DNA of 64,000 bases. Source: Collybia mongolica. Taxonomy: Eukaryota; Basidiomycota; Agaricomycetes; Agaricales; Clitocybaceae. Below, piece after piece: positions 11,171-22,877 of the stretch; position 1 is the stretch's first letter, and every line of letters starts with the position of its first letter. Location: positions 4,216,001-4,280,000 of the forward strand of contig JAAXNY010000005.1 of NCBI GenBank assembly GCA_013420905.1, read 5' to 3'. Under the pieces are notes generated by a model. The model did not search any database and was not told the origin of the DNA. It saw nothing but the letters and a program-made list of their open reading frames with translations. Position numbers and translations under genes: made by a program.

Positions 11171-12130
11171 TTCCCACACTACAAAACATTGAATATCTCA
11201 ACAATGACAAGACCTATGGATGCAATTTAAATTGCTATCACTAGATATGGTGAAGGGCTACCCAATTGGTATATTTCTATGTATTTGTATTTGTTTGTTC
11301 ACCTTCAAACATCATGATCAAAAGCAGCTCTCTCACTACAAGCATGTTACAAATGAATATCAAGTTTGTATATGACTTTGCCACAGCTAGCCAAACAAAC
11401 AATACCATCAAAGTTCCCACAATATAAATCATTGCATATCTCAACAACAACAAGGCCTATGGATATAATTTAAATTGCTAGTGTTAAATATGGTGAAGTA
11501 GTACCTCATGTATATGTTTGTAAGTGTTGGTATTTGTTTTTATTTTTATAAACCTCATCAACAACAATTTTCTTGCTACATATTACAAATGAATACTGTC
11601 TGTATATCACTTCATCACATCTGGCCAAACAAACAATAATATCAAAGAAATTCCCACAATATAGATGATACTTATCTCAGCAAATACAAAGCTGATGGAC
11701 ATGCTACTACTAGACATTGTAAAGGAATACATAATGTGTTTATTTATATGTGTTTGTAGTTGTTTGTACCCTTCCAAATCTCATTATCAACAACAACCTT
11801 TTTACTACATATTACAAATGAATATCATCTGTATATTACTTTGCCAACATCTGGCCAAACAAACAATATTAATGAAATTCCCACAATATAGATGATACAT
11901 ATCTCAGCAAATACAAGGCTAATGGACACAATTGAAATTGCTACTACTCCTAGACCTATGGAGGGGGTACACCAGGAAATGTATATTTATATTTGTTTGC
12001 CTTTCCAAATTTGATTATAATCTCTTATTATATCTATTTTAATATCACATTTATATATTACTTGGCCATAAGCATAGCCAAACAAGTCAATGTAGATGCT
12101 TCTGGAATCTATAATGCTCAATATCTTGAC
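11171..12130 (+). repeat. Tandem array of ~225-245-bp units (about four copies)
   Basis: Units begin with CCCACA(A/C)TATA-like starts at about 11171, 11416, 11654 and 11879. Each contains a TATCTCA-(ACAA/GCAA) box, a GGACA-A-TT-AAATTGCTA box and a CTGGCCAAACAAACAATA-like end. A degenerate fifth unit may start near 12104. Spacing falls from 245 to 225 bp along the array. No coding frame is conserved between units. Confidence 0.75.
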
Positions 12131-12357
12131 AATGGCTAGCTATATGAGTATGGTTAAATATAGTATGTGATAATACAACAAAAAACACTTAACAGACATA
12201 TGTACATTTGTTTGAACTTTGTCTTTGATGATGAAATCTATTTTTAGCATATCTGATAAGTTTTTGATTAACCCAGGATGCAAGGCTAGAAATAAAATGT
12301 TAAATGTTGAATGGTTGGTATACATTTTAATACTATGGGAACTTGTTTCTATTATTA

Positions 12358-12391
12358 CGAGTTCTTTATCAACCCAGGTTTTGGGCAAAAA

Positions 12392-12422
<31 letters not shown>

Positions 12423-12490
12423 ATGAGTTCTTTATCAACCCAGTTTTCGGGCAAAAAGTTGATTCATTCATTCATTCATTGATTCATATT
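12358..12490 (+). repeat. 67-bp tandem duplication with two different tetranucleotide tracts
   Basis: GAGTTCTTTATCAACCCAG(G)TTTT-GGGCAAAAA occurs twice, about 67 bp apart. The first copy ends in a (GATT)n run and the second in a (CATT)n run. The two microsatellites therefore expanded from different units after, or during, the duplication. Confidence 0.8.
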
Positions 12491-12699
12491 TCAACACTGC
12501 GGGAAAATATTTCCATAATGGGATTTTTCTTCTCTTATAGCTTTTTACAGCATTTCTCCACAAATACAAAGTGTTGTGACATAATTTGCATGTATTTGGG
12601 ATGCTTACATAATGCCTTTGATGATGCCATCAAAATTATGCATATCTAATATTTCAGAGTGTCATGTTTCAAAATTTATTTTGTGTTTTTCTCCATAAC

Positions 12700-13394
12700 C
12701 AGTAAAGCTATTGACTTTGTTTTTATATGTTTGGAATGTACAAACATGGCTCTACAATTTCCTTGTTGAGCATATTTTTCTGACAGTCCATTTTGAGCAA
12801 AATTTTAGAAATGTCCAGATTCACCTAGTTTTGAAGGTCTGTGTATTATGTCAGGGGTGAACAAACATCTTATAACAATAACGACCCTTACCAAACATGA
12901 CCCTTGTGGGAAATTACACTAAACATTGGAATAATCAACAACTACTACTATATTTACCTGAAATACAAATTAGATTGATTTCTCTATTTATTGGCACATG
13001 TCACATGATCTATTCCACCATATAAGTATACCAAATACATGACAACAATCTGAATGCTTATTAGTGTCCATGATCCTGAGAAAAGTTAGTTCTGATGGTT
13101 TTTGTGTTTTCTCCATAACCAGGCAAGCTATGGCATTGGGTTTTGTGCACAGGTATTGCTTGTTTACTTGGTAACATTTTCCCATGGTCACATGACCTCT
13201 ATAAACTATCATCTACATTGTTTCTACTCATTTACAACTTCCTGAATGTGGAATGGAGCCACACAGTGTGTTGGCCCACTCCACCCAAGTAGGCATTTGG
13301 ATCAATATTACTTCCTTAGTGATTTAACTGTTTGGTATATTCTTTATTTATTAATTGTCTTAAAATTTAAACAATTAGTTTAAGTTTCACAATT
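12700..13394. other. CpG-poor repeat DNA, no gene seen
   Basis: AT-rich interior of the 4.67-kb insertion. Short dispersed motifs recur, such as TTTTCTCCATAACCAG at about 12688 and 13113. No reading frame is recognisable. Confidence 0.5.
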
Positions 13395-13663
13395 GGGTAG
13401 TCCAATCTATAAATAGGTACATTGGATAAATACTGTGGGTGTACCAGAAGTCTATATCAGCCTACTAGAGCTGTGCAAATAGTACAGGGGTAAAGTATCA
13501 GTAAGTAGTAAACTAATATTTGTAAAAGGAATAAAAACATGTCACAAGGTAGATAGAATTACACCAAGGTAGTCTCAAGGTATACAGCAGCATATAGGTG
13601 CATATACAATAGAACAAGGTATATCTGAGCAACTAGATGTGGGGCATATGCACTCATCTTACA
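13395..13663 (-). mobile_element. Truncated LTR copy 4 (minus strand)
   Basis: On the minus strand it begins TGTAAGATGAGTGC and follows the LTR family through ATATGCTGCTGTATACCTTGAG, CTTGTGACA, AGTAGGCTGATATAG and CCAATGTACCTA. It stops at about 13395, so the 3' third of the LTR is missing. No matching target duplication is seen. Confidence 0.7.
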
Positions 13664-14732
13664 CACATCTGGTTTGGGCACAGGGGTGATTGGCACTACT
13701 TGGTCTAGACAGCACATCCAGGGGTGCACACCCAGCCACCAGGTGATGGTTCTACCATATGGAATACACCACTGCACCACCCATGTCCACCATGCTAGCT
13801 GCTCACTAGCAGATGTGGGCAGGCAGTCACTGGTAATGTGGCAGGTGCCTCTGTAGTTCTTGCTACAGCTCTTATTGTTGTGATTTTGCAATTGTTATTT
13901 TCACTGAGAGGGGTGGGTATGAGAGAGGGTGGTGGTATCCATGGCAGTGGGACCTGGCATTGTACTTGGCAGTATTGTGCACAATCATATGGCAGGGAGG
14001 TGATGGGTGGGGCAGCTGGGAATGTAGTGGTGGAGGTTGACAACAAGGCTGACAGGTGATGTAGTACCTATCAACAATATTCAGCCATTGCCAGTAATGG
14101 CCAAGAGTAGGCAGCAGGGGTCATTATAAAAACAAGCACCTTGGACTGACAAGTTCATATTACCAAATGGTTAATCTGCATGCTTTATGCACATGACATA
14201 TAACCTTGAGGCCTTGTATTTGACTCTCAAAAATATTGCATTTTTGTGCATTAAATAAGCAATGGTAACTATGATTAAGTAAGCAATCTGGACAGTCTGC
14301 ATGGACTTCATGAGGAGTTGTTCCAAGCTGGGTCTGAGCATCCAAGTAACAGCGTGGATTTATGGACTTAGCTTTGACTTGCCTCAGATGCAGACTGCCA
14401 ATTAAGCAGGGCTCCCTGCCAAACAGGGTCTGAGCTCAGACTGTAGACATCTGCATTTGTCTGTGTGGTCTGTGTGGCCCATATAGCTCAGCATAAAGTC
14501 CCCAGAGAAGCTACTGAGTTGGTTGTATATTTGGAATATACAAATATGGATCTACATTTCCAAGTTTGTTAATTTTTTCACATAGTCCATCTCTGAGAGT
14601 CTGAGTCCCCACTTTACCAGCTGACTTGTTTTTAAGGAAAATGCCTGGATATATATTGTTACCTTTTATTGGGGGATATTTGTATAGGATCTATAAACAC
14701 CAACTTCTATTGGCATAACCATGGATATGGGT
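13664..14732. other. CpG-poor spacer between LTR copies, no gene seen
   Basis: Part of the 4.67-kb insertion. A tract near 14521-14590 (GGAATATACAAATATGG and onward) repeats one at about 12735. No coding frame recognised. Confidence 0.45.
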
Positions 14733-14737
14733 GAAGT

Positions 14738-15130
14738 TGTAAGGGGATCACTTGTTTGTCCACATCTAGCCATCAGAATCACTATTGCACAGCTTGCATA
14801 GCCTCACTGTTATATCTATTATTCTGACACACACTGCTTTAACCCCTTGACAGATAGTAGTTTACTCTGGACTAACATATCACAGATGTATTGTTGCATC
14901 AGTAGAGTTACTGATATCAGATTCTGTTGTTATTTGAGACATAGGTACAATGTACTGTATATAAGGTGCCCCTTCCTCTCCATGGAAGGGCACCTTTGCA
15001 ATAGACTTGGGCTGCGTTCTCTACTCATAGTCAAGCCTCTAGTGCTCTATGCTCATCCCTTCCCTGCATGGTTATTCATACTGTGTATACTGCTCCCTGT
15101 CTGAGCCTCTTGGCAACATGACCCCTTACA
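14738..15130 (+). mobile_element. Solo LTR (copy 3, 393 bp)
   Basis: Starts TGTAAGGGGATCAC and ends ACCCCTTACA, with the exact 5-bp target duplication GAAGT on each side (14733-14737 and 15131-15135). It shares with copies 1 and 2 the TATA-like TGTACTGTATATAAGG tract and the downstream CACCTTTGCAATA box. Uninterrupted, and nested inside the 4.67-kb insertion. Confidence 0.85.
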
Positions 15131-15448
15131 GAAGTGCAACAAGTATTTGGCAAGCTCAAATGTGTGGTCATATTACATCTTCATGTTGTGTATCCATCAG
15201 GCCTTCCATGATGTCAAGCTACTCCCTGTACCCTACAATCTAATTCTAGGACAATGCCTGACAAGTGTTCCAGAACCAAACTTATCAACAAAAAAAAGTA
15301 ATATAAAGTTGAAGAGATTATGGATAGCTAGTTCTATTGCAACAACCTGGTTCTAGAAATATAAAGAAAAGTTAATCAAAAAAAAAAACATAAGGACTCG
15401 TATCTGCCAGTAATGGCCCTCTACCTCAAGTCTAGTACAGTTTAGAGC

Positions 15449-16996
15449 ATGGCTGATGCATCGGCTGCACGACTGCTGTGATTTATCTCACTATTTTTTT
15501 CACATTCATTACTGACATATTTCTATACAGCATAGGCCCATTCGTGCGTTTGTTCGACTACGATCTAAAAATGCCGTGTCCTTGATTTATTTTTCTAGTT
15601 CCTGGGAAGTCTGGTTTCTTATGGGCTCTATGGTGTCCTCAGTTTACAAGTCTGTGAGTTCTTGAATAGAGACTCGAGTGCTGTTTTATAATGGATAATC
15701 CAAAATCAGACACCTATTATCAAGCGTACCCCAAGGATAATACTGCGCTGAAGATAACAGGTATGTGGACTAGCCATCTCAGCTTTTCCTGCATATAATG
15801 ACACCTTTCCATAGTCGGGGTACTTTTTTTCCTCGATACCGTCATCACAGTCATTAGCACCATCCTCGGGTGGCATGCTTTGGTGACAGAGTGGGGATCT
15901 GAACATGCGTTCACCCCATAAAACTGGTCGCTGGCACCCCTCCCTTTGCTCTCTTGCATCGGTAAGATTGTTGTTAAACCATCAAGGCACTGATATTCGA
16001 ATTATTTCTCCCTCAGTGGCTGTGATTGTTCAAGGTTTCTACTCCTGGCGCATTTACAAGCTCCGGGCCAACACGTATGTCCCTATTGCGATTATGCTCG
16101 TACGTGCAATGTACTTCCATCATTGGTCACTATCTAACCTGCCCACCAGATTTCATTGACTTCTGCTGCTCTAGGGGCCTTCACCGGAATTCGCGGTCAA
16201 GCCATTGGGATTGCTCGCAATGACGAAATCAAGGTAGAAGTCATTGTATGGTTTTCAATCCTTTTCACATCCCACTGGCAGATACTAAACTCTGGCAGGT
16301 ATGGCTGGGTGGGTCGACAATCTGTGACGTAATGGTCACATCTGGAATGGTTATATCAGTTCGTAAACTCCATTTGACGCGGATCCACTATTACTAAGGC
16401 AAGGGATCACTAGCTGTATCTCCATCGTCGCAGGGTTCGGTTTGAGGAAACACGAACTCTTATGTCACGACTTATCACGCTGACTATCGAAACGGAAATG
16501 GTTACGGCGATTACTGCCATCGTGGATCTGCTGCTTTTCCTTATTTTGCCAGCGACCAATGTGCACTTCTTCCCGTGAGACGCGCGCATTCACACCGTTT
16601 TCCCTCTGACTAATATCTTCTTAGCTTTTTGGTACCGAGTAAATTGTGAGTTTATCACTTTTCTTCGACGTTCATATCCATAATCGCGTGCCTAGGTACA
16701 CTAACTGCCTTCTAACCACACTCAATTCTCGCCCATCGAGTCTAAAGCACCAATCCGAAACCGAAGCAGGGTCCAGGACGACTAACCCCCTATGGATCGA
16801 CTTGGGCAGCGAAAACAATCTAAACGTGAAACCCCACACCATCAACACGCAATTCAGCTCCACGCTCGTCAGCGGTCCCCAAGTCCATATCGCGACCTCG
16901 ACTCGGAAAGAAAGAGATATTGAGATGCTGAAATTCGATGAAAAGTCGGCGGTGTACCCTGCCAATCAAAAATTAGCCAGTAATCTTGTCGCCTAA
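15449..16996 (+). pseudogene. DUF6534 multi-pass membrane protein, broken copy
   Basis: Reads as the same spliced gene as the intact copy at 41945-43499: MADASAARLL start, then IGPF/FLGSLVSYGLYGVLSLQV, LDTVITVISTILGWHA, ISLTSAALGAFTGIRGQ and the diagnostic LYTNCLLTTLNSR C-terminus. At about 15925 the exon reads FTP-stop-NWSLAPL where the intact copy reads FAPFHWSLAPL, so a premature TAA truncates it after the third transmembrane region. The promoter side was also separated by the 4.67-kb insertion, which lies about 50 bp upstream of the ATG. Function of the family is unknown; members are predicted seven-helix membrane proteins common in mushroom fungi. Confidence 0.8.
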
Positions 16997-17352
16997 CGCG
17001 GCCCAGTCCATATTTTATGTGTACATCAACTGGTTCAGGGAATTGCTCTTTTGTTTTTTTTTGATTTGTATGTCTTGATCTTGGAACTGGACTATATCTA
17101 CTGTAACGTAAAGGGCTCATTTTGAATGTGATAGTTTATTGTGATATCGAGTCCAAAGTAAGCAACCTGGCGGAACTCCTGACATTGGTCACAACGACGT
17201 CTGGTACAGTCGAGCCAAGGGAAGTAGACAGGGCCATTTTTGTCATAGTCGTGGCAGCCGTCAGGACTCCTTCAAGACACGGCGAATTCATCCGACGGTG
17301 TTGTTTTTTCTTCAGAAGAAATGAATTATAACACAACATATAAAACAGAGCT

Positions 17353-18943
17353 CAAGAGGCATCTACTAATACACCGTCCTCACCCTCAGACGGTTGACGC
17401 GCACACGTATGAAACATTTAGCGTACGAGATACTTACAGGCCAGTGCCTCTTCCCAGCCTTCCTCGAAAAGCTCGGAATTGGTCGAGGGGTCTGCGATGG
17501 ATGCGGTAATTTTGGGCCGGTTCTTACTTAGTAGGTCTTCTTTCCGTGCGCCTACGGCCTTTGATGCTTGGCTGGGTATGGAGGTTGGGTACTCGCTATG
17601 AGGGGAGAATGGTTGGAGCTGGGAACGCACCTAGGCGCATATTAGCGTGCGAATAGAGTTACTTCGGGCGCCCGCTGTGTTTTCAGTAGGTCGACGCAAC
17701 CAGCCGAGTCACCGAGCTGGAATCGCGTAGCGAAGGCAAGTTGTTTTGTCCCTTCTCCTCTAGAGACCCAGCGAGGGTGAGCAGATGGGAAGTGTTATTC
17801 AAACAAGACTGACCAGCTTTGGCGGCCAGAGCCTCTAGGCTACTCCTGTCGCCCTTCGCCATCAGTAGCAACATCAGCACACTGATCAAGTCGTTCGCTT
17901 TTTCGAAGAACTTCCTGGCCAGATCGAACCTCCATACCGCGAGAGCCCGATCGCCCAGCGCCTTCCACTTCGTCTCAGCCTTAGTTTCAAGGACTGAGCG
18001 TACGATATCGAGTGCTGGGTCGAGGTCCTTTGGGAGTGTGGGGAGGATTCCTACGGCGCCATCCATGTCCCCATGGAGGACTGCGGTGTGGTATTCAGGG
18101 ATAGGGAGTAGGTCTTTATCTGTGAGGTGAACCGGTTGTGTGAGGGCATATAGCCAAGGAGGAAGAGGGGACTAGTACGTACCACACGTTAGGTTTACCA
18201 AAGAGGAAGTATTGCTTGAACCTACGTATCGAAGGGGCTGATGGTGTATGATTCATTGCCGACGAAGTAGCATAATCGGTTTGTTGAAGTTGTGTAGATG
18301 AAGCAGTCGCCTGTCCACTTGGCCGTTTTGACGCTACAGAGAAAACACTCAGCGGGATTGGCAAGGTTAGCCTTGGGTGGGGTACATACCTTTCTAAGAC
18401 GTCTGCGACGACGTCAAAGGCCTCCTCAGCACCCTCATCAGTGGCGTCAGCACCCTCTTCGAGTTTTGCATCGTACGCATCTCGGTCGAAGCGTAGGATA
18501 TAGAATGAACCTTCTACAGCCGATAGCCACCAGTGACCCTGTTCCAGACCAGTATACCTATATACCATTATTAATCCCCTAGATTTGCAAGATGAAGTTT
18601 GCTTTGTCCTCACGTTCTTCGCGTTCACATCTATCCTCCGCGACTCCCAGTCCCAGAACATCCACAAATCCAGGACCCCATGTCCCGAGGAACGTTCCGC
18701 CATGCAGACCATCAATCGACCAGCTTCCAGCACCCATCATCCCAACACCGCCGCGCTGTCTAAAGTTTTTGTACACCTCAAGCTTGACCTTGTTCTGCAG
18801 TACCGCATACGTATTGGAATCGGGCGCCCATGCGAATGAGATACCGTTCCCAAACGATCTGTTCCGCCATGCGAGGGCGGCGTAGGTGATATACTCGCCG
18901 TCGCCGACGACGGTGACGAAGCGACCATTGGGGGAGTAGATGA
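17353..18943 (-). pseudogene. Beta'-COP (COPB2) 3' fragment, non-functional
   Basis: Minus-strand copy of the 3' half of the gene at 43875-46938. It is recognisable by GRFVTVVGDGEYITYAALAW, SFAWAPDSNTYAVLQNKVKL, and ETKAETKWKALGDRALAVWR near the C-terminus. All N-terminal WD40 repeats are missing because the duplication ends at 18943. At about 18525 one extra base in the GSLVAI segment shifts the frame (the intact copy continues AAEDSFYIL). About 170 bp present in the intact copy are deleted near 18023. It is a by-product of the segmental duplication and is unlikely to make protein. Confidence 0.85.
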
Positions 18944-21158
18944 TAAAGTTATTTGAGATTCATCATACACCCAAAGTCTGAATTGGGATGCGGTTGAAGA
19001 ACACGTATTTATGTGACCACACGAGAGAACAAGTATTTGGATAAGAATGAGTCGTATCCAGTACTAATGAGCAGAACTGGACTCTGACAGTATTCATGCG
19101 AATTGTTGGCTAGCTTCTGGGTCGCAACTTTGAACGCTCTAAAAACGGAACCATATGGCTCAACCCTTCCACAGTGCCAAGGTGAATAATGACCTTTAAC
19201 TATCCAGATGCTGGCAACCTTAAGCTGCCAATCATCCTCCCCAGTCCCCACAAGTTCCGCCAATCCAAGAACGAGAACGACGGAGAAGCGCACAGGGTTC
19301 CAAGCTGTGATCGTGCGCAAAGTGACAAAAGGGCGCAGGCGGTGGGGATGAAAGGAGTGTCGGACGGCAAGGGAAGTGAGATCTAGGATCTAGGGTGTCC
19401 TCAATCGCGACATGGTGACGGTGGAGTTCGGGACCAGATTGTCGTACGCGGAGGGCACATAGACAGGCGTTCTACTGGGTCGAGTGAAGATTTTGAGTGG
19501 GGATTCAGGGCAGGCGGGCGAGATTGGATGGACGAGTCATAGCGAAACTGTCTAGTGGCAACAGCAGATTTTAGGGACAGATGGGTGAACGAGGACGTCG
19601 ATACACATCGTCATAAGATTACCTTGGGGATGGCCATCGGATGCGAACGCACAACGCACGATGTTACCGGTTTCCCTTTCAATTGAGCTAGTCCCTGCTC
19701 TTCCCTTCCTCTGCTAACTGCCACGTCATATTGTTTCGCTCCCTCCTGCATGTCGCCTTCTCTCCTCCCCAGTTCGAATCGTCCAACTGTCCTTTGCACG
19801 ATGATATCCGTGCTTCTGTCCTGTGAACACACATCTCGACCTAGTCTGCCAATCCCTCCATGGTATGCGCGAGCATACTCCAGCTTGAACCCACCCATCG
19901 TGGATTTCTCCTTTCCCCCTTCCCACTATAGCAAGCCCCCATACATCAGTTCGAGCGCAAGGAGTTAATATACCGTCTCGCGCAGGTGGATGTCGAACAG
20001 CTACGTGCCTTTGGGGCTAGGGCCGAAGTATAGGAGGTAGAATGGATATGGGGAGTGTTGAAGCTCATGTGGGGTCATTCGTTAATAGTTGGTGGAGAAA
20101 TGCGACCTGGGCACCTCCATTGTGACCTCAAGGATGCCGACAAATACGTTTCGGGATGTTCGTTTCACAGTTTTCTGGGAGCCGCACGCCGAATGCTTTT
20201 CGATGTTCCGCAGGATGTGTACCTCGGCTCTTCGTGGCCCTAAATTTGAGGTTGGATAAGGAGATTGCTGGAGGGCTCTGAAGAAAAAAGCGCGAGCGTC
20301 CATGTTATTGTTGAGCCCGGAGTCTCGAATTTGCAACGTGGGGTCGGTTTTTGGGATGCGGCGCTGTCCCTGATTCAACGTAGTATCAGATTTATAGAGC
20401 AGAAATAAAATTTAAACACTCACCTCAACCATCTTCTATGTCTACAACGCCGATCCCGCGACTTTCGCTTGTATATGTAGAGTTCCGAAGGTGTGATGGA
20501 TAGGCGTTGTCATCTACGAGATACAGTAAGCGACCGTGGACCCGATGGCATGCACGTTCCTCGCTGCGCTGGGGCGTTGAAGTGGACCTTCCTGGATTTC
20601 GGACAATTGAGGGTGCGTAGGGATTGACGTAAGCGCGAAAAAAGGGTTAAATGGGGAACGACGAGCAAAGCAGGGATACTGCAGGGATGACAGCTGTACA
20701 AAAGGGATCAGCCCATGTATTGGGTGTAAAAAAACGAGAAGCGATACCTATGATCTTGCATCTCTGCCTATATTTGCGATGTACGGTTGAGGGAGCGCAG
20801 CTACGGTTTTGAGATGAGTCTGCCAAGGGAGCATGAGTCTATCAGTTATGCTGCGACTCTGGATCGCCGCAAGCCTCTCATACTCAAACAAGAACTACAC
20901 TTCAAGAAAACGTATCGACAACTCACGATATACTTACAACACGACAGACACACCTCACCGATCTTTGCGTAAGCGTGTCGTCGACAAGGTTTCACGGAAA
21001 ATCAAGCGTCTCATTCTCGGGTCCAAACAACATGAGGAATCTTTCGCCCTCGATGCCTCCTGCAAGGCTCTAGCCAGGACCTTGGAACGTCTCCACTCCT
21101 GCAAGGCACCCAATCTCTCCCGATAACCGAGCCATCTGCAAGCTATTGCCCCGGTGCA
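18944..21158. other. 2.2-kb CpG-normal stretch without a recognised gene
   Basis: Base composition is gene-like, and several frames of 60-100 codons exist on both strands (for example 19009-19320 minus and 20833-21126 plus). None shows a domain I recognise or a consistent splice pattern. The end (about 20830-21126) lies just upstream of, and in similar register to, the NLR-like fragment, and could be its 5' part, but a stop at about 21124 separates them. Confidence 0.45.
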
Positions 21159-21504
21159 ATGCCGCCAACCACAGTAAACATGGCAAGTGGCGAGACGCCA
21201 CACAACGTAGCAGTCACCCCAGCGCTGACCCATGGACAGATGGGGCCCTTCTCTACCGCCACTCAAAGCACTAAAGTCATCCTCAAGGGCATCCTCGGGC
21301 TTCTCAGCAGTGCAGCTGATGGAGTACCGATTCCAGGCGTCAAAGGTATTTTTGACACGATTATCAAGGTGATTGGGGTGATCGAGGTGTGTGATGCCGT
21401 CTGGGTTATACCAAGATCAATATTGATTGGTTTCTCGTAGGTCTCCCAAGCCAATCAAGAAGAATTCAAAGCACTCGAAAGCGGTTGTCAAGCGCCTACT
21501 ACTT
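21159..21504 (+). pseudogene. NLR/STAND-type N-terminal fragment, truncated
   Basis: Exon 1 encodes a helix-forming segment with STKVILKGILGLLSSAADG and PGVKGIFDTIIKVIGVIE. A 54-nt GT-AG intron (about 21386-21439) joins it to VSQANQEEFKALESG. This pattern resembles the MLKL-like N-terminal helical domain found before NACHT domains in mushroom NLR-like proteins. The frame stops at about 21504, exactly where a CpG-poor dispersed repeat begins (21505). No NACHT domain follows, so the gene was cut off by the repeat or its locus rearranged. Family assignment is by remembered pattern only. A second, longer NACHT gene lies at 56152-58695. Confidence 0.5.
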
Positions 21505-21826
21505 GACTTCTATAGTATAACTTTGGATTTCTCTGCTAGATCATGCATCAGCTGACTTGGGGTTAGTGTGGTGCAATGTAGGGTTGCCCTTACAGACCTG
21601 CCACATCACTCTGAGCAGCAAAGCTCAATTGTGGCATGTGTGCTCCTGACTCCTTGGCTGGAAACTGCCAGAGTGTGGATACTAATCCTCTACCACAATT
21701 TCCTAGATGACAACCAGGTGTGTTTTCATTTGGTGTACCATAAGTCTCCTAAGTGCAGCTGAGGGGGGTATCTGTTATGGTTGGGGATTTTCTGTGTATG
21801 GGAGGGAGACTCACCTCCTTACTCTC
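21505..21826. repeat. CpG-poor repeat flanking LTR copy 2
   Basis: The first ~95 bp repeat the tract at 7266-7360. The remainder is AT-rich and CpG-free, with no coding frame. Confidence 0.55.
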
Positions 21827-21874
21827 TGTAAGGGGAGTGCATACTAGCCGTTCAGATACACCTTGTGTTATTGT

Positions 21875-22520
21875 TAGCGATGTTCCGGCCCGGCTTGGCC
21901 TGAAAGCCGGGGCTTCGGCCTGGCTTATTAGGACAAGGGCCTGCCAGATACTCAAGCCAGGCCGTCGAGGACGGCTTAGGCTTGGCTCGGTCTTGGGACG
22001 GCTCAGGCCGGGGCTTATTGCACAAAAATAATACTCTAGTCAAACTCTGCGATAACGACATCAGGAATAAAGGAACATCTACTAAATGAAGGAGAGACCG
22101 CTTACTGCAAGGAGATCCAAGAAAGACTCCACTTGTCCCCATTCCTCCTCTGACAGTTGAAGGTCATTGAGTTTCTGTTGCTTGGTGTGGTCTGTCTCAG
22201 CTGAGACCAATGCCACAATGAACTGGTCAATAATCTGATGTACCATATAGTTGAAATGATATAATTTTGAAATGGCTTGGGGGAACACTACCTTCTTCAG
22301 AGAAGCAGCACGTTCAAGCATTACATACATGGAAGACCACCAAACAGGCATATTTTAGGCTAACCCTAAGCCACGGCCTGAGCCTCTGGCTTGGGCTTTG
22401 CTGGAGTGCAAGCTGAGCTTTCAGCCTTCACTGAGCCATCTCAAAGCCCGGCCTGGCTTGGCCCAAGAGAGCTTGGCCCTGACGGCTCAACGGCTTTGAG
22501 CCGGGCCCAGCACATCACTA
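21875..22520. mobile_element. Non-autonomous hAT element (646 bp)
   Basis: Ends TAGCGATGTTCCGGCCCGGC and, inverted from the right, TAGTGATGTGCTGGGCCCGG are clearly related. The exact 8-bp duplication GTTATTGT flanks it (21867-21874 and 22521-22528). Both subterminal regions are GC-rich with repeated GGCTTGG/GCCCGGC motifs. The centre keeps a transposase fragment on the minus strand. Its ends differ from those of the 2944-6721 element, so it belongs to another hAT family. Confidence 0.9.
22082..22351 (-). pseudogene. hAT transposase fragment
   Basis: Reads WWSSMYVMLERA then KQQKLNDLQLSEEEWGQVE, matching the hAT segment that follows the conserved R-W-x-S-x-x-x-ML motif, with Trp in place of Arg. 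Both ends of the gene are missing, so it is a relic inside an internally deleted element. Confidence 0.75.
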
Positions 22521-22877
22521 GTTATTGTGTAGATACCCATATGCTGCCATACACCTTGAGGCTATTTTGGCATAATTCTATCCACCTTGTGACACATCCC
22601 TACCCCTTTTGCAGTTAGTAGTTTACTCCTTACTGTCAGTTTACCCCTGGACTACTTACACAGCCCTAGCAGGCTGATATAGGCTTTTGACATATCTCCT
22701 CAGCATTTTTCCAATGTACCTACAGTATATAGATGGAACTGTCCCATTGTGGATGACACCTTTGCAATACACTAGGCCTGGATCTCTCTCTCACAATGAA
22801 GCCCACTTAGTCCTCTAGTGCCCCCTTCCCTGTGTAGCTGATCTTGCCATTCATATTGCTCTCCCCTCTGGGTACTC

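Larger units (their letters stand above)
10730..15400. mobile_element. 4.67-kb TA-flanked insertion with 14-bp inverted ends
   Basis: GAGTCCTTATGTTT at 10731-10744 is the exact inverse of AAACATAAGGACTC at 15386-15399. TA flanks both ends (10728-10729 and 15401-15402). The insertion interrupts a duplicated segment that is continuous in the other copy near 41926-41931, giving a natural empty-site comparison, although copy 2 also lacks about 31 bp beside the junction. No transposase is recognisable. From about 11160 rightwards the interior is AT-rich and almost CpG-free, and it contains tandem repeats and two nested LTR copies. The leftmost 430 bp keep CpGs. The superfamily is not established; TA duplication suggests Tc1/mariner-like. 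Confidence 0.7.
15434..18943 (+). repeat. Segmental duplication copy 1, right part
   Basis: Matches 41932-45706 in the same orientation, with a few percent mismatches by eye. It holds a broken DUF6534 gene and the truncated 3' half of a beta'-COP gene. The homology ends abruptly at about 18943, inside the beta'-COP coding sequence. Relative to copy 2 it has lost about 37 bp near 17405 and about 170 bp near 18023. Confidence 0.9.

Noticed and set aside
12358..12490. CRISPR-like repeat pair
   Set aside because: Only two copies with no unique spacer between them; a tandem duplication with microsatellites in a eukaryotic genome.
19009..19320. Minus-strand frame with faint WD40-like look (VGTGEDDWQLKVASIW)
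   Set aside because: Single weak resemblance, no further repeats, and the homology of the duplication to beta'-COP already ends at 18943.
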